From: Methanoregula sp. UBA64
Lineage (GTDB): Archaea; Halobacteriota; Methanomicrobia; Methanomicrobiales; Methanospirillaceae
Assembly: GCF_002502735.1 (NCBI RefSeq)
Contig: NZ_DAQC01000001.1
Span: 799,229 to 863,228 of the forward strand
Reading direction: 5' to 3'
Length of the DNA: 64,000 nt
The notes beneath the pieces were generated by a model. That model saw only the letters and a list, made by a program, of their open reading frames with translations. It was not told the DNA's origin and searched no databases. The translations under genes were made by a program, and so were the position numbers. Shown piece by piece: positions 9,023 through 17,217 of this stretch (position 1 is the stretch's first letter; each line of letters begins with the position of its first letter).

Positions 9023-10029
9023 GCCTCATCGCGTGCAAGGCAGGTGATCCCGTTTGCAATAAAATCGAAGACCTCTGCCTCGTTCCCGTCGTATTTGATA
9101 CGGAGCCGGCGCGTGGCATCGACCGTGCCGATCTCCCGTGCGGTCATACCGACGGCCGCAAAGCGCCGGATGAGTTCGTCCACGTGTTCCTGTTTTGCGG
9201 TCAGCACAAAACCCATGCCGGGGTACATCTTCACCCACTGCTCGAATGTCATATGGTTTGCCGCAAGGTCCGGCTTTGGCACCTTGCCGAGGTCGAGTTC
9301 CGCGCCTTTCCCGCTCACTTCCAGCAGCATCCCGATCGTCCCGATAAGACCCGGGTTGCTGATATCTTTTCCCGAGGTAACCAGGTGGTCGCGTCCGATC
9401 TCCTCAAGGAGTGCAATCTGTGCCCGTACATGGGCGGCGGACTTCATGGTGACCGAGTCCCAGTTTAAGGAGCACGACGGGTGGACCCTGCCGGCAAGAT
9501 CGAACGTGGCAATAATCCGGTCTCCCTCCTCTGCCTTGTTCGAGTAGATAATCCCGTCGAGCTTTGCCGAGCCGAGAATCGCGACATCGATCACGCTGTA
9601 GGGTGCGTCGGGGTGGAGGTGTCCTCCCACAATCGGTACGCCGAACTGGGCGGAGGCATCGTGCATGCCTTTTACCACCTGCTCGTGGGTGTGGGTGTTC
9701 TTTGGCATCGAGAAGATGTCCACCATGGCAATCGGTTTCCCGCCCATGGCGGCAATGTCGTGGACATTCACGAGTACCGAGCAGTAGCCGGCCCAGTACG
9801 GGTCGGCCTCCATGAGCCGGCTCCAGATGCCGTCTGCTGCAAGGAGGAGCGCTTCCCCGTTATGCTCGATGACCGCTGCATCCTCGCCAAACGAGGCGAC
9901 AACATGCGGCGCATCGATCTTTAACGCCTTTACCATCTCGCCGATGGCATGTTTCCTCTTTACCCCCTCGTACTCCCTGACCACCTGCGCGATCTTTGTC
10001 GTGGAACAGTCTGAAACCACCGTAGTCAC
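9019..10029 (-). CDS. Methanogenesis marker protein 2 (AIR synthase-like)
   Basis: Belongs to the PurM/HypE/ThiL ATP-binding superfamily, in the branch found in methanogens (marker 2). Seen: FGEDAAVIEHNGEALLLAADG (Asp-Asp/nucleotide site), SVLVNVHDIAAMGG, the GGHLHPDAPYSV segment and the C-terminal glycine-rich LIGTIGMLLEVSGKG. The substrate is unknown. The frame is open back to an ATG at 10077, but TTTCATATATACC at 10032-10043 looks like a TATA box, so I prefer the GTG at 10029; a start further inside, near EYEGVKRKHAIGEMVK, is also possible. Operon with marker 4; divergent from rfcL. Confidence 0.8.
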   Translation of the reverse strand: MTTVVSDCSTTKIAQVVREYEGVKRKHAIGEMVKALKIDAPHVVASFGEDAAVIEHNGEALLLAADGIWSRLMEADPYWAGYCSVLVNVHDIAAMGGKPIAMVDIFSMPKNTHTHEQVVKGMHDASAQFGVPIVGGHLHPDAPYSVIDVAILGSAKLDGIIYSNKAEEGDRIIATFDLAGRVHPSCSLNWDSVTMKSAAHVRAQIALLEEIGRDHLVTSGKDISNPGLIGTIGMLLEVSGKGAELDLGKVPKPDLAANHMTFEQWVKMYPGMGFVLTAKQEHVDELIRRFAAVGMTAREIGTVDATRRLRIKYDGNEAEVFDFIANGITCLARDEA

Positions 10030-10116
10030 CCGGTATATATGAAAAAACAAATTCTTGTACGCTATGTGTGGGCTCATCAGAGATAATTTATTTGATGCAA
10101 GGTCGACCTCTCATGC

Positions 10117-11556
10117 ATGGAATGGGCAGAGAAGTACCGTCCCGAACATCTCGCGGATATCGTCGGCAACTCAACCGCGGTCCGCCAGATGGCCGAATGG
10201 GCAAAGACCTGGACGTTCCGGTCAAAGCCCCTGCTTCTCTACGGCAAGCCGGGGATCGGGAAGACCACCTCTGCCCATGCGCTCGCACGGGACATGGGCT
10301 GGGAAGTGATCGAGCTCAATGCGAGCGACCAGCGGACGGCAGGCGTGATCGAGCGGATTGCCGGCGCCGGGAGTACGACCGCGAGCCTGACCGGATCCTC
10401 GCGGAAACTCATCGTAATGGACGAGGCGGACAACCTCCAGGGCACTGCCGACCGGGGCGGGGCGAAGGCGATCATCGAGTGCATCAAAAACGCCCGCCAG
10501 CCCATGATCCTTATCGCAAACGACCTGTACGGCCTCTCCGCCGAACTCCGGCTCCGCTGCGAGCCGGTCCAGTTCAAGGCAATCCCCGCCCGGTCGATAG
10601 CACCCCGGCTCAAGTACATCTGCGCTGCGGAGAAGATTGCCTGTTCCGAAGGGGCAATCCACGGGATTGCCGAGAGCGCCGCAGGAGACGTCCGGGCTGC
10701 GGTGAACATGCTCTATGCCTCGGCCATCGGCCGGGACTCCCTTGGCGACGAACAGGTGCATACCTCGCAAAAGGACGAGCGGGTATCGATCTTTACCCTG
10801 GTCTCCGCGATCTTTTCAAAGACTTCCGACGAAGAGCTCCTCCGGCTCTCCTATGATGTGGACGATACGCCGGAGAATATCGAGCAGTGGGTGGAGGGAA
10901 ACGTGCATTTCATTCCTGACGCTCCTTCAGTGGCAAAAGCCTACCGTTCGCTTTCACGGGCCGACGAGTACATCGGGTACACCTACCGGCGCCAGTATCA
11001 TACGCTCTGGCGGTACGCAACTGCCCTCATGCTCCTCGGTGTTGCCGATGCTGCCGGGGGCAGGGGCATCCATGCCCGGATCATGCCGCCCGAACGCTGG
11101 CAGAAGATGTCCACGGCGAAGCGACAGAAGGCGATCCGGTACAGCGTGCTCTCGCGCCTTGCCTCAACCATGCAGCTCCCGCAGGACACGCTCCGGGAGA
11201 AATATCTTGAAACGGTCTCGCTCCTCGTGGAGCACGACCCGGGAACCTATGCGCAGGAACTCATGCTTGATGCAGACGGGCTTAATTTCTTCTTAAACGA
11301 TCGGGCCCGGGCCCAGGAGATCATCCGGGGTCTTGCAAAAAAAGAGCGGGATAGTGAGGCCGAACAAAAAAAGAAGGCAAAAAAAATAAAACCCGCGGAG
11401 AAGGCCGATCCCCCGGCAGCCGCCGAAGTTCCCCCGGTTCCCGTAAAAGAACCGGAACCACCGGCTCCCGAACCAATACCCACACCCGAAACGGAAGAGG
11501 AGAACGCCCCAAAGAAGCAGCCGCCCACCCAGTCCACGCTCTTTGACGGGTTTTAG
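10117..11556 (+). CDS. rfcL: Replication factor C large subunit
   Basis: ATPase subunit of the clamp loader that opens PCNA and puts it on primed DNA. It starts MEWAEKYRPEHLADIVGN, has Walker A GKPGIGKT (residues 43-50), Walker B VMDEADN, a sensor region and the C-terminal collar domain. A Lys/Glu- and then Pro/Glu-rich tail leads to QSTLFDGF as the last eight residues, a PCNA-interacting (PIP) box. 479 residues is usual for archaeal RFC-L. It ends in a 4-nt overlap with the convergent UPF0146 gene. The small subunit is not in the window. Confidence 0.97.
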   Translation: MEWAEKYRPEHLADIVGNSTAVRQMAEWAKTWTFRSKPLLLYGKPGIGKTTSAHALARDMGWEVIELNASDQRTAGVIERIAGAGSTTASLTGSSRKLIVMDEADNLQGTADRGGAKAIIECIKNARQPMILIANDLYGLSAELRLRCEPVQFKAIPARSIAPRLKYICAAEKIACSEGAIHGIAESAAGDVRAAVNMLYASAIGRDSLGDEQVHTSQKDERVSIFTLVSAIFSKTSDEELLRLSYDVDDTPENIEQWVEGNVHFIPDAPSVAKAYRSLSRADEYIGYTYRRQYHTLWRYATALMLLGVADAAGGRGIHARIMPPERWQKMSTAKRQKAIRYSVLSRLASTMQLPQDTLREKYLETVSLLVEHDPGTYAQELMLDADGLNFFLNDRARAQEIIRGLAKKERDSEAEQKKKAKKIKPAEKADPPAAAEVPPVPVKEPEPPAPEPIPTPETEEENAPKKQPPTQSTLFDGF

Positions 11557-11954
11557 GTGCGCCTGCGGTAATAATGGAGCGGCACGCCGCAATCCACGAT
11601 CTCTCCCCCATTACCATACCCCTCGAACCCGAGGTGGTAGACCACCAGGTCGCAGTCGATCTGTTCTGCAAGCGCAATGAGCGGGGGGATCATCTCTTCT
11701 GCCGGCCGTATCGCATAGATCACATCGGCACCGGCATACCGGGTGAGATCGGGCGAGAAGATATCGTCCCGGGCAAATGAAATCCCTTCCGGCAGGGCAC
11801 ACGGGTGGATATCGACTGCCCGGACCGGGATCCCGGCGTTGTGGATCCGCAGTGCGGCATCCGGGTTGTTCCCGATCCCCGCCTCGACGGGATTTTTATA
11901 CCGTCCCGCAATGTAGGTACCGACGCAATGCTCAATATGTTTAAACCCGGCCAT
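11553..11954 (-). CDS. UPF0146 family protein
   Basis: A 133-residue archaeal protein of the UPF0146 family with a truncated methyltransferase-like Rossmann fold: VEAGIGNNPDAALRI (glycine loop), AVDIHPC, DVIYAIRPAEEM, and the DLVVYHLGFEGYG end. The role is unknown. It converges on rfcL with a 4-nt overlap, and its start codon is only 16 bases from the divergent start of amzA, so at least one of the two promoters must lie inside the neighbouring gene. Confidence 0.85.
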   Translation of the reverse strand: MAGFKHIEHCVGTYIAGRYKNPVEAGIGNNPDAALRIHNAGIPVRAVDIHPCALPEGISFARDDIFSPDLTRYAGADVIYAIRPAEEMIPPLIALAEQIDCDLVVYHLGFEGYGNGGEIVDCGVPLHYYRRRT

Positions 11955-11970
11955 CCAATAGTATAGAGCG

Positions 11971-12522
11971 ATGCGGCTCCATATTTTTTGGGATCAGCTT
12001 GCTCCCGAAGGCCTGCAGCTGCCGGTCGGGAGGATGATCGCGTCGGTAACCGGGATTCCCGCGGTTGTCGTGGAGAACCCGGTCCGTATCATGGGCTTTG
12101 TGAATGCGAGGAAACAGATCGACGCCCAGGTGCAGCTCGATCACCTTGCCGCTTACAAACACCAGCACCGGATGGACGAACCGGTCCTTCTCGTGGTCAG
12201 CCAGGACCTTTTTAACCCCGGCCATTCCTCCCTCTTCGGCCTTGCACGGGAGCAGGCCGGGGCCGCAGTAGTCTCGACGGCCCGGCTCGCAAACGAGTTC
12301 TACGGGCTTCCCCCAAACGACGATGCCCTGTTCGACAGGCTGGTGACCGAGGGGGCCCACGAGGTCGGCCACCTGCTGGGCCTTGCCCACTGCAAAAACC
12401 ACGAGTGCATCATGTTCTGCCCGGACACGCTCGACGAACTCGACGGCAAGAAGAAGGGATTTTGCGAGGCCTGCCAGAAAGAGCTCGATGCCCGACAGCA
12501 GTGCCGGATCGACCAGATCTAA
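11971..12522 (+). CDS. amzA: Archaemetzincin
   Basis: Zinc metallopeptidase of the archaemetzincin family, 183 residues. The signature is complete: HEVGHLLGLAHCKNHECIM, with zinc ligands H130, H134 and H140, catalytic E131 and the Met-turn, plus the second zinc site built from C141, C146 and the later C165-x2-C168. Cytoplasmic, as no signal peptide is visible. The natural substrate is unknown for archaeal members. The ATG at 11971 gives the family start (RLHIFWDQ). Confidence 0.95.
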   Translation: MRLHIFWDQLAPEGLQLPVGRMIASVTGIPAVVVENPVRIMGFVNARKQIDAQVQLDHLAAYKHQHRMDEPVLLVVSQDLFNPGHSSLFGLAREQAGAAVVSTARLANEFYGLPPNDDALFDRLVTEGAHEVGHLLGLAHCKNHECIMFCPDTLDELDGKKKGFCEACQKELDARQQCRIDQI

Positions 12523-12671
12523 AACACCCGTTTTTGATTTTTATACCACGAGAAAACGGCGGGCCAGCAGCGCCATAAAGCCCCCAGGTCCGGTTTTGTT
12601 TTGCCGGCGGGAAGCTTGTCGGGGCAGACGCAAGCACCCATGATGCGCAGGCCCGGTTAAAAAAAGGGGAT

Positions 12672-13259
12672 TTATTCTTTTACCGGGAGGATTTCGATCT
12701 CCATCCGGCTGATCTTCTCGTAGATCTTCTTTTCCTTAACAATCGGCCAGAGCTGATAGAGGAGTACCGTGATCGGTTCCCACATCGCAGCCCACCCGAT
12801 AATCAGGAGCGCGTCGGAAAGCAGCTGGGCGAGAAACTGATTGTGGAGGGCTCCCGCGAACTGTCGGGCGATCATGGCGATCACCATGAATGACAGGCCG
12901 ACAAGCAGAGCCCATCGCCCGAACCGGAACCGGGCCCGTAACTTTCTGTCGGTTGCAAGTGCCCGGTAGGCGAAGTGCGTGTGGATTGCCGGGATGATCT
13001 TCTGTGCCTCGGTACAGTCGCTCTTCCCGGCAGGGAGATAGATGAGAATACCAAACTGTGTCTTTGCCGGAAAATCCTTTACCGTATCGACGATATACTG
13101 CTCGGCCGAGGTATCAATCTCCTTCTCGTAGAACGGGGACGGGTCAAATGAATTGAAGAGCTGGGGGATCGAGCTGAGCTTGATCTCGATCATGACCTTC
13201 CCGTTCTTCCTGTGGTACATCGATTCGATGTCATGTACCGGTTCGGTTTCAGGAAGCAT
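12672..13259 (-). CDS. Two-helix membrane protein of unknown function
   Basis: A 195-residue protein, unrecognised. Residues 1-110 are soluble alpha/beta (KVMIEIKLSSIPQLFNSFDPSPFYEKE), followed by a basic patch (RKLRARFRFGRW) and two hydrophobic helices (LLVGLSFMVIAMIARQ and LLSDALLIIGWAAMW), so it is probably membrane-anchored with its N-domain in the cytoplasm. The frame stays open to 13286 but only with an ATT codon, so the ATG at 13259 is used. It stands between convergent amzA and the RDD gene on the same strand. Confidence 0.65.
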   Translation of the reverse strand: MLPETEPVHDIESMYHRKNGKVMIEIKLSSIPQLFNSFDPSPFYEKEIDTSAEQYIVDTVKDFPAKTQFGILIYLPAGKSDCTEAQKIIPAIHTHFAYRALATDRKLRARFRFGRWALLVGLSFMVIAMIARQFAGALHNQFLAQLLSDALLIIGWAAMWEPITVLLYQLWPIVKEKKIYEKISRMEIEILPVKE

Positions 13260-13340
13260 TGTGCCACTGTAGGGCGGGAAGGCCAATAAACCTCACGAAC
13301 CAGACACTAAAAAAAAGAGATTGGGGAGTGGCCGGAAGCC

Positions 13341-13913
13341 TTACTCCTTGTCCTTGACGTATACGATGCCGTCAGGCTCGCTGTAATCGGTCTTGACAAC
13401 GATCGTGTTCGAGATCCGGTTGAAGACCCTGAGCTTGGTGCCGGGCATAGCGAGCCACCCGATCAGGCAGTCGAGGACGAGTACCGGGATGAACGCTTTC
13501 CCGAGGCTCTCGATCGCAGCCGTGGTCCAGTGGATCTTCGAACCGTCGCGGTTGACAACGCGGATGTTTAAGACCATCTTCCCGATGGACTGGCCCTTGT
13601 AGCTCTCACAGATGGTCCAGTATAACAGGAAGATCAGGATATCGATGCCGTAATCGAAGACTCCCAGGTGCCAGACATCCCAGAGGGCGTGCATCTTCCA
13701 GTTGAGAGGTGCGAGGATGCCGCTGACGATATTCAGGAACAGGATAATCAGGATAATGTCGATAAGCCATGCCCAGAACCGGGTCGACCACTTTGCAAGG
13801 TAGAGGGTCTTTCCCCGCGAGATTGCGGGCATGTCCGGTGCCGGAACCTTTTCTGGTTCCGCGGCCGGGGCCGGAGAGGGTTCGGTGGCCGGAGCCGGAA
13901 TTTCGTCTGCCAT
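13341..13913 (-). CDS. RDD family membrane protein
   Basis: A 190-residue protein with an N-terminal Pro/Ala-rich cytoplasmic tail (about 40 residues) and an RDD domain: TRFWAWLIDIILIILFLNI in the first membrane helix, ILIFLLYWTICESYKGQSIGK between helices two and three, and a last hydrophobic segment FIPVLVLDCLIGWLAM. The Arg and Asp in helix 1 and GQSIGK are the defining residues. Some RDD proteins act in ion transport; function here is unknown. The ATG at 13913 has no clear ribosome-binding site. Confidence 0.85.
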   Translation of the reverse strand: MADEIPAPATEPSPAPAAEPEKVPAPDMPAISRGKTLYLAKWSTRFWAWLIDIILIILFLNIVSGILAPLNWKMHALWDVWHLGVFDYGIDILIFLLYWTICESYKGQSIGKMVLNIRVVNRDGSKIHWTTAAIESLGKAFIPVLVLDCLIGWLAMPGTKLRVFNRISNTIVVKTDYSEPDGIVYVKDKE

Positions 13914-14058
13914 AACAGTATACCCGTATGCTTTGCGAGTGAATGAAGGTTGCGAACCGGCAGGTCAGCCTTGTACCTTTGAATTCACTCCCGCCCGGGA
14001 CAAACCCTTTTATCCCGAGAATAAAATACCGATACCATATCAGGCCGGACGTGCACCT

Positions 14059-15180
14059 ATGACAGAATCGGTCATTACAGAGTATGACGGCAAAGACCGC
14101 GACCGGGTGGCCCGGATCTACCGGTACGGGCCGGGCGGGGTCCAGGTCTACGACAGCCACGACAGGCTCCGCAGGATGTACAAATTCTCACCGGGCGAGA
14201 ATATGATGACGGAGAACGACCCCAAGGCGCCGGCGAAAGTGCTGCGCCGGTTCGTCTTTGACGATTACGGGATGCTCGAAGAGACCTTCTCGTTCGGGAA
14301 CCCGCCGCGGACCTACCGGTACGAGAACGGCGGGCAGCAGATCGTGATGCGGGAAGGGGGAGACTACGGGGCGGTCGGGAAGACCTACTCGTTCGAAGGA
14401 TCGGGCGTGGCAGTGACATCATTTGGCCGCGACGGGAGCATCGAACGGGTTTATGTCTTCGAGCCGGGCGGGAGTGCGATCACCATCCGCACCGGCGGCT
14501 GGTACGGCGAGGTGGAGCGGACGCTGGTGTTCGACCGGATCGATCCTGTAGTTTTCCGGGCGCCGGACTCCTTTTTACAGTTCCTTTCCTTTACCGAGAA
14601 GAGCCAGCGCGAGATCGACGAGGCGATTGACGAAGAGGTTGCAAAGATCCGGGCAGGTTCCGGGGGCAACCGGTATGCCTACACCGGTCCCCGGAATACG
14701 GAGGGGAGCGGTAATGCCGAACCTGCCCGCGTTGTTGGCCGGAGGGGGCCGGCGCGGGACGACGATTCCGGTATCGATTTCATTACCGATGCAGATACCC
14801 CGCGGGATGTCCCGAGGGGTCCACCGGGTTCGCGCGACGGGGGTGCCGGGATCCCCTTCGAGGAGCGCTGGCAGAGCGCGACAAACGGCAGGGAGGGCGT
14901 GTCCTCCGGACGGAGCACCAGCATCCCTCTCGATGAACGGTTCCGGAGTTCGCGCGAGGAGGATCGGACGCTCTCCCGGGGGAGGAGCGCAAACATCCCC
15001 CTGGACGAGCGGTTCCAGAGTTCGCGGGACGAGGACCGGACACTGAACCGGGGAAGGAGTGCCGATATCCCGCTCGAAGAACGGTTCCGGAGCAGCGAAG
15101 ATGACAAGGACGAGCTCACTCCCGGCCGGAGCACGCAGATCTCCTACGAAGAGAGAAAGGCCGGGCGAAGGTTGCCGTAG
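14059..15180 (+). CDS. Repeat protein: beta-rich N-part, 24-residue C-terminal repeats
   Basis: An unrecognised 373-residue protein. The N-terminal half has a loose repeat of Tyr/Phe-Gly turns (IYRYGPGGVQVYD, MYKFSPGENMM, YVFEPGGSAITI, TYSFEGSGVAV) suggesting a beta-propeller-like or RHS-like sheet. The C-terminal third is a charged tandem repeat with IPLDERF cores. No signal peptide or membrane segment is seen. The frame is open upstream to 13831, but that overlaps the divergent RDD gene; the ATG at 14059 sits about 30 bases after an AATAAAATA TATA-like element, so the message may have almost no leader. Confidence 0.65.
   Translation: MTESVITEYDGKDRDRVARIYRYGPGGVQVYDSHDRLRRMYKFSPGENMMTENDPKAPAKVLRRFVFDDYGMLEETFSFGNPPRTYRYENGGQQIVMREGGDYGAVGKTYSFEGSGVAVTSFGRDGSIERVYVFEPGGSAITIRTGGWYGEVERTLVFDRIDPVVFRAPDSFLQFLSFTEKSQREIDEAIDEEVAKIRAGSGGNRYAYTGPRNTEGSGNAEPARVVGRRGPARDDDSGIDFITDADTPRDVPRGPPGSRDGGAGIPFEERWQSATNGREGVSSGRSTSIPLDERFRSSREEDRTLSRGRSANIPLDERFQSSRDEDRTLNRGRSADIPLEERFRSSEDDKDELTPGRSTQISYEERKAGRRLP
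14851..15159 (+). repeat. 72-bp tandem repeat coding 24-residue units
   Basis: Four full units of exactly 72 bases and a partial fifth. Each encodes I-P-x-[DE]-E-R-[FW]-x-S, then a charged spacer, then GRS. The spacing is exact while third-codon positions differ, so it is kept as a protein repeat. Confidence 0.85.
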
Positions 15181-15218
15181 GCCGGGGGACATCCCTTTTT
15201 TCCCGGCACCATCCTGTT

Positions 15219-16103
15219 TTAGCAGAATTCCCAGCGGAAACCGTCACCTTTCCGCGTGACATAGCCTGCTGAGGTTCCGGCAAAATGCGAACTGCAGTAC
15301 AGGGCATGCCGGTCCGCGAGATATTCCAGTGCCCGTCTTCGGGAGGCGCGGGCCTTTTCTGCATCTTCGCAGTATACGGAGTTCCATTCGGGCCGGTATA
15401 CCTGGATCGGGTGGTGCATGATATCTCCCCCAAAGAGCGCCGCCTCTTTGCAGGACTCAAAAACAACCGCCATCTGGCCGGGAGTGTGTCCCGGTACGGG
15501 TATGAAGGAAATTCCCGGGAGGAACTCGCTCCCGTCGGGAACAACGAGCTCTGCCTGTCCCGCCTGAACCACCGGGAGGATGCTGTCCTCGTAGATGACA
15601 AACTTGACACGGGCATTTTCCGGATAGTTCTCCGGGTTGGAATTCCACTCCAGCTCTGCCTTTGGGAACACATAGGTAGCATTTGGGAAAGAGGGGATCC
15701 ACGCATCCCCCCGGCGGCGGGTGTTCCACCCGACATGGTCGATGTGGATATGGGTCAGGATCACGTAGTCCACCATCTCCGGGGTTACGCCCGCGGCCCG
15801 GAGCCGTTCAAGGAAGGGGGTGTTTAACCGGTGGAACCGGGGGGACCAGACACGTTCCTTGTCGTTTCCCGCGGCGGTGTCGATAAGGATCGTATGCTCT
15901 TTTGTCCTGATCAGCCAGGAATGGATACTCTGGATAAGGTGCGTCCGCACCGGATCCATGTTTTCCGGGACCAGCCAGTCAGCGTGTTCGCTAAGAAACA
16001 AAGGATCCCAGTCGGGATAGAGATAGTCGGGCGTGTTTGCATCGAGGATCAGTTCCGGTATTTTCGTGATGGTGGCATTGCCCACATGATAGGTCCGTTC
16101 CAT
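15219..16103 (-). CDS. Metallo-beta-lactamase-fold hydrolase
   Basis: A 294-residue hydrolase of the metallo-beta-lactamase fold with two metal sites: LTHIHIDHVGWN (HxHxDH), PGHTPGQ (His), LFGGDIMHHP (Asp) and a late SSHFAG His. The layout resembles lactonase/N-acyl-homoserine-lactonase-like members; the substrate is unknown. It is transcribed away from an HxlR regulator, with 128 bases between start codons and a palindrome there, so HxlR control is likely (inference). ACTATAAGG at about 16167-16175 on this strand may be its TATA box. Confidence 0.85.
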   Translation of the reverse strand: MERTYHVGNATITKIPELILDANTPDYLYPDWDPLFLSEHADWLVPENMDPVRTHLIQSIHSWLIRTKEHTILIDTAAGNDKERVWSPRFHRLNTPFLERLRAAGVTPEMVDYVILTHIHIDHVGWNTRRRGDAWIPSFPNATYVFPKAELEWNSNPENYPENARVKFVIYEDSILPVVQAGQAELVVPDGSEFLPGISFIPVPGHTPGQMAVVFESCKEAALFGGDIMHHPIQVYRPEWNSVYCEDAEKARASRRRALEYLADRHALYCSSHFAGTSAGYVTRKGDGFRWEFC

Positions 16104-16200
16104 GATGGTTTCACATATGCTGCCCGTGACAGGTTTTGAGGGCGTTTTCCTTTACCGATCATGGTCCTTATAGTATCAAAAGATGAGCAGTTTGCACAAT

Positions 16201-16225
16201 CGTATATACTATCCTGCAGGATAGT
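16201..16225 (+). promoter_or_regulatory. TATA box overlapping 18-bp palindromic operator
   Basis: CGTATATA (16201-16208) is a TATA-like element 27 bases before the HxlR start codon, which would make the message leaderless. It runs into the perfect palindrome ACTATCCTGCAGGATAGT (16208-16225). A dimeric winged-helix regulator bound there would block its own transcription start and could also affect the divergent hydrolase gene. Confidence 0.7.
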
Positions 16226-16231
16226 TGTGGT

Positions 16232-16618
16232 ATGCCAGAGCCACCGCCGGCCAGGAAATGCCCGATCCAGGTCTCGCTCTCTGTTATCGGGGGAAAGTGG
16301 AAACCGATCATCCTCTGGTTCATTAAAGACGAACCGGTCAGGTTTTCCCACCTCCAGAAGAAGATCCCGGGGATCACCCCGATGATGCTCGCAAAACAGC
16401 TCAAAGAGCTTGTGGCCGACGGGATGATCGTGCGGACGATCTATCCCGAAGTTCCCCCACGGGTCGATTACGCCATTACGGATGACGGCCGCTCGGTCCT
16501 TCCCGTTCTTGTGGCGCTCAATGACTGGGGTAACGAGTACCAGAAACGGAAATTCGGGTGCTGGAGCCAGAAGTGCGCGGACACATTCCGGACCGATGAC
16601 GGAAAAAAACAGGAATGA
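16232..16618 (+). CDS. HxlR family transcriptional regulator
   Basis: A 128-residue winged-helix DNA-binding protein. The HxlR signature is plain: CPIQVSLSVIGGKWKPIILW with an early Cys, FSHLQKKIPGITPMMLAKQL as the recognition helix region, and DYAITDDGRSVLPVL as the wing and following helix. Family members are dimers, some redox- or aldehyde-sensing through the N-terminal Cys (here C11). Divergent from the hydrolase gene, with the perfect palindrome immediately upstream of its start, so autoregulation is likely. Confidence 0.93.
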   Translation: MPEPPPARKCPIQVSLSVIGGKWKPIILWFIKDEPVRFSHLQKKIPGITPMMLAKQLKELVADGMIVRTIYPEVPPRVDYAITDDGRSVLPVLVALNDWGNEYQKRKFGCWSQKCADTFRTDDGKKQE

Positions 16619-16625
16619 ATCCGGA

Positions 16626-17162
16626 TCATTTTTTACGATAGAAGAAGTATCCCCCGTTAAACGACCGGTTAAGAGAACCTGCCGGGGTATTCATTACGAT
16701 AAGATTACGGTCTTTTTCCACTTCAGGAAGGCTCAGGGAAAGGGGATTCAGATCGATAGGATAGCTGATTTTTTCCCGGAGTTGTGATTGTTCGATCAAT
16801 ATCAAAAACATTGTTTCCAGATCCAAAAACCGTTCCTGCGGATTCCCACCTTTCCTGATACAGAAGTCAGCCCCGCTGCTGTACGCCCGCTCATACACAG
16901 CCCCGGAAAAATCACTGGAAAAAAGGATAAATGGAATTTCACCCAGTTCGGCCCTCACCTGTTCGAGCAGGAGAATCCCGTTCATGGGGCTCATACCATA
17001 ATCCGATAGGATCCCGTCATACCGCCGGCACCTGAGCTTTTCTAGTGCCTGAACCCCCGACAGTGCCGTATCGACCGCGAGCATCCCCGACATTTCGAGA
17101 AACAGTTTTCCCATATGCAGGAGTGCCTCGCTGTCATCGACAAAAAGAATGGTGTAAGTCAT
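16626..17162 (-). CDS. Response regulator, receiver domain plus tail
   Basis: A 178-residue protein with an N-terminal CheY-like receiver (about 1-120): acidic pair in FVDDSEAL, phosphoacceptor Asp in ILSDYGMSPMNG, Ser in FILFSSDF and the Lys in CIRKGG. The last 55 residues have no recognised output domain. The receiver type (DYGMSPMNG, GADFCIRKGG) is the kind paired with PAS histidine kinases in methanogens; no kinase gene is adjacent. Converges on the HxlR gene with a gap of 7 bases. Confidence 0.85.
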   Translation of the reverse strand: MTYTILFVDDSEALLHMGKLFLEMSGMLAVDTALSGVQALEKLRCRRYDGILSDYGMSPMNGILLLEQVRAELGEIPFILFSSDFSGAVYERAYSSGADFCIRKGGNPQERFLDLETMFLILIEQSQLREKISYPIDLNPLSLSLPEVEKDRNLIVMNTPAGSLNRSFNGGYFFYRKK

Positions 17163-17217
17163 GCCGCATCCTGCCAGTCATTCTGCTTTGTGTTCGGGAA
17201 ACACTCCTGACTTTACA

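Noticed and set aside
13831..14058. Upstream extension of the repeat protein
   Set aside because: It overlaps the divergent RDD gene, is low-complexity at first, and a TATA-like element lies within it.
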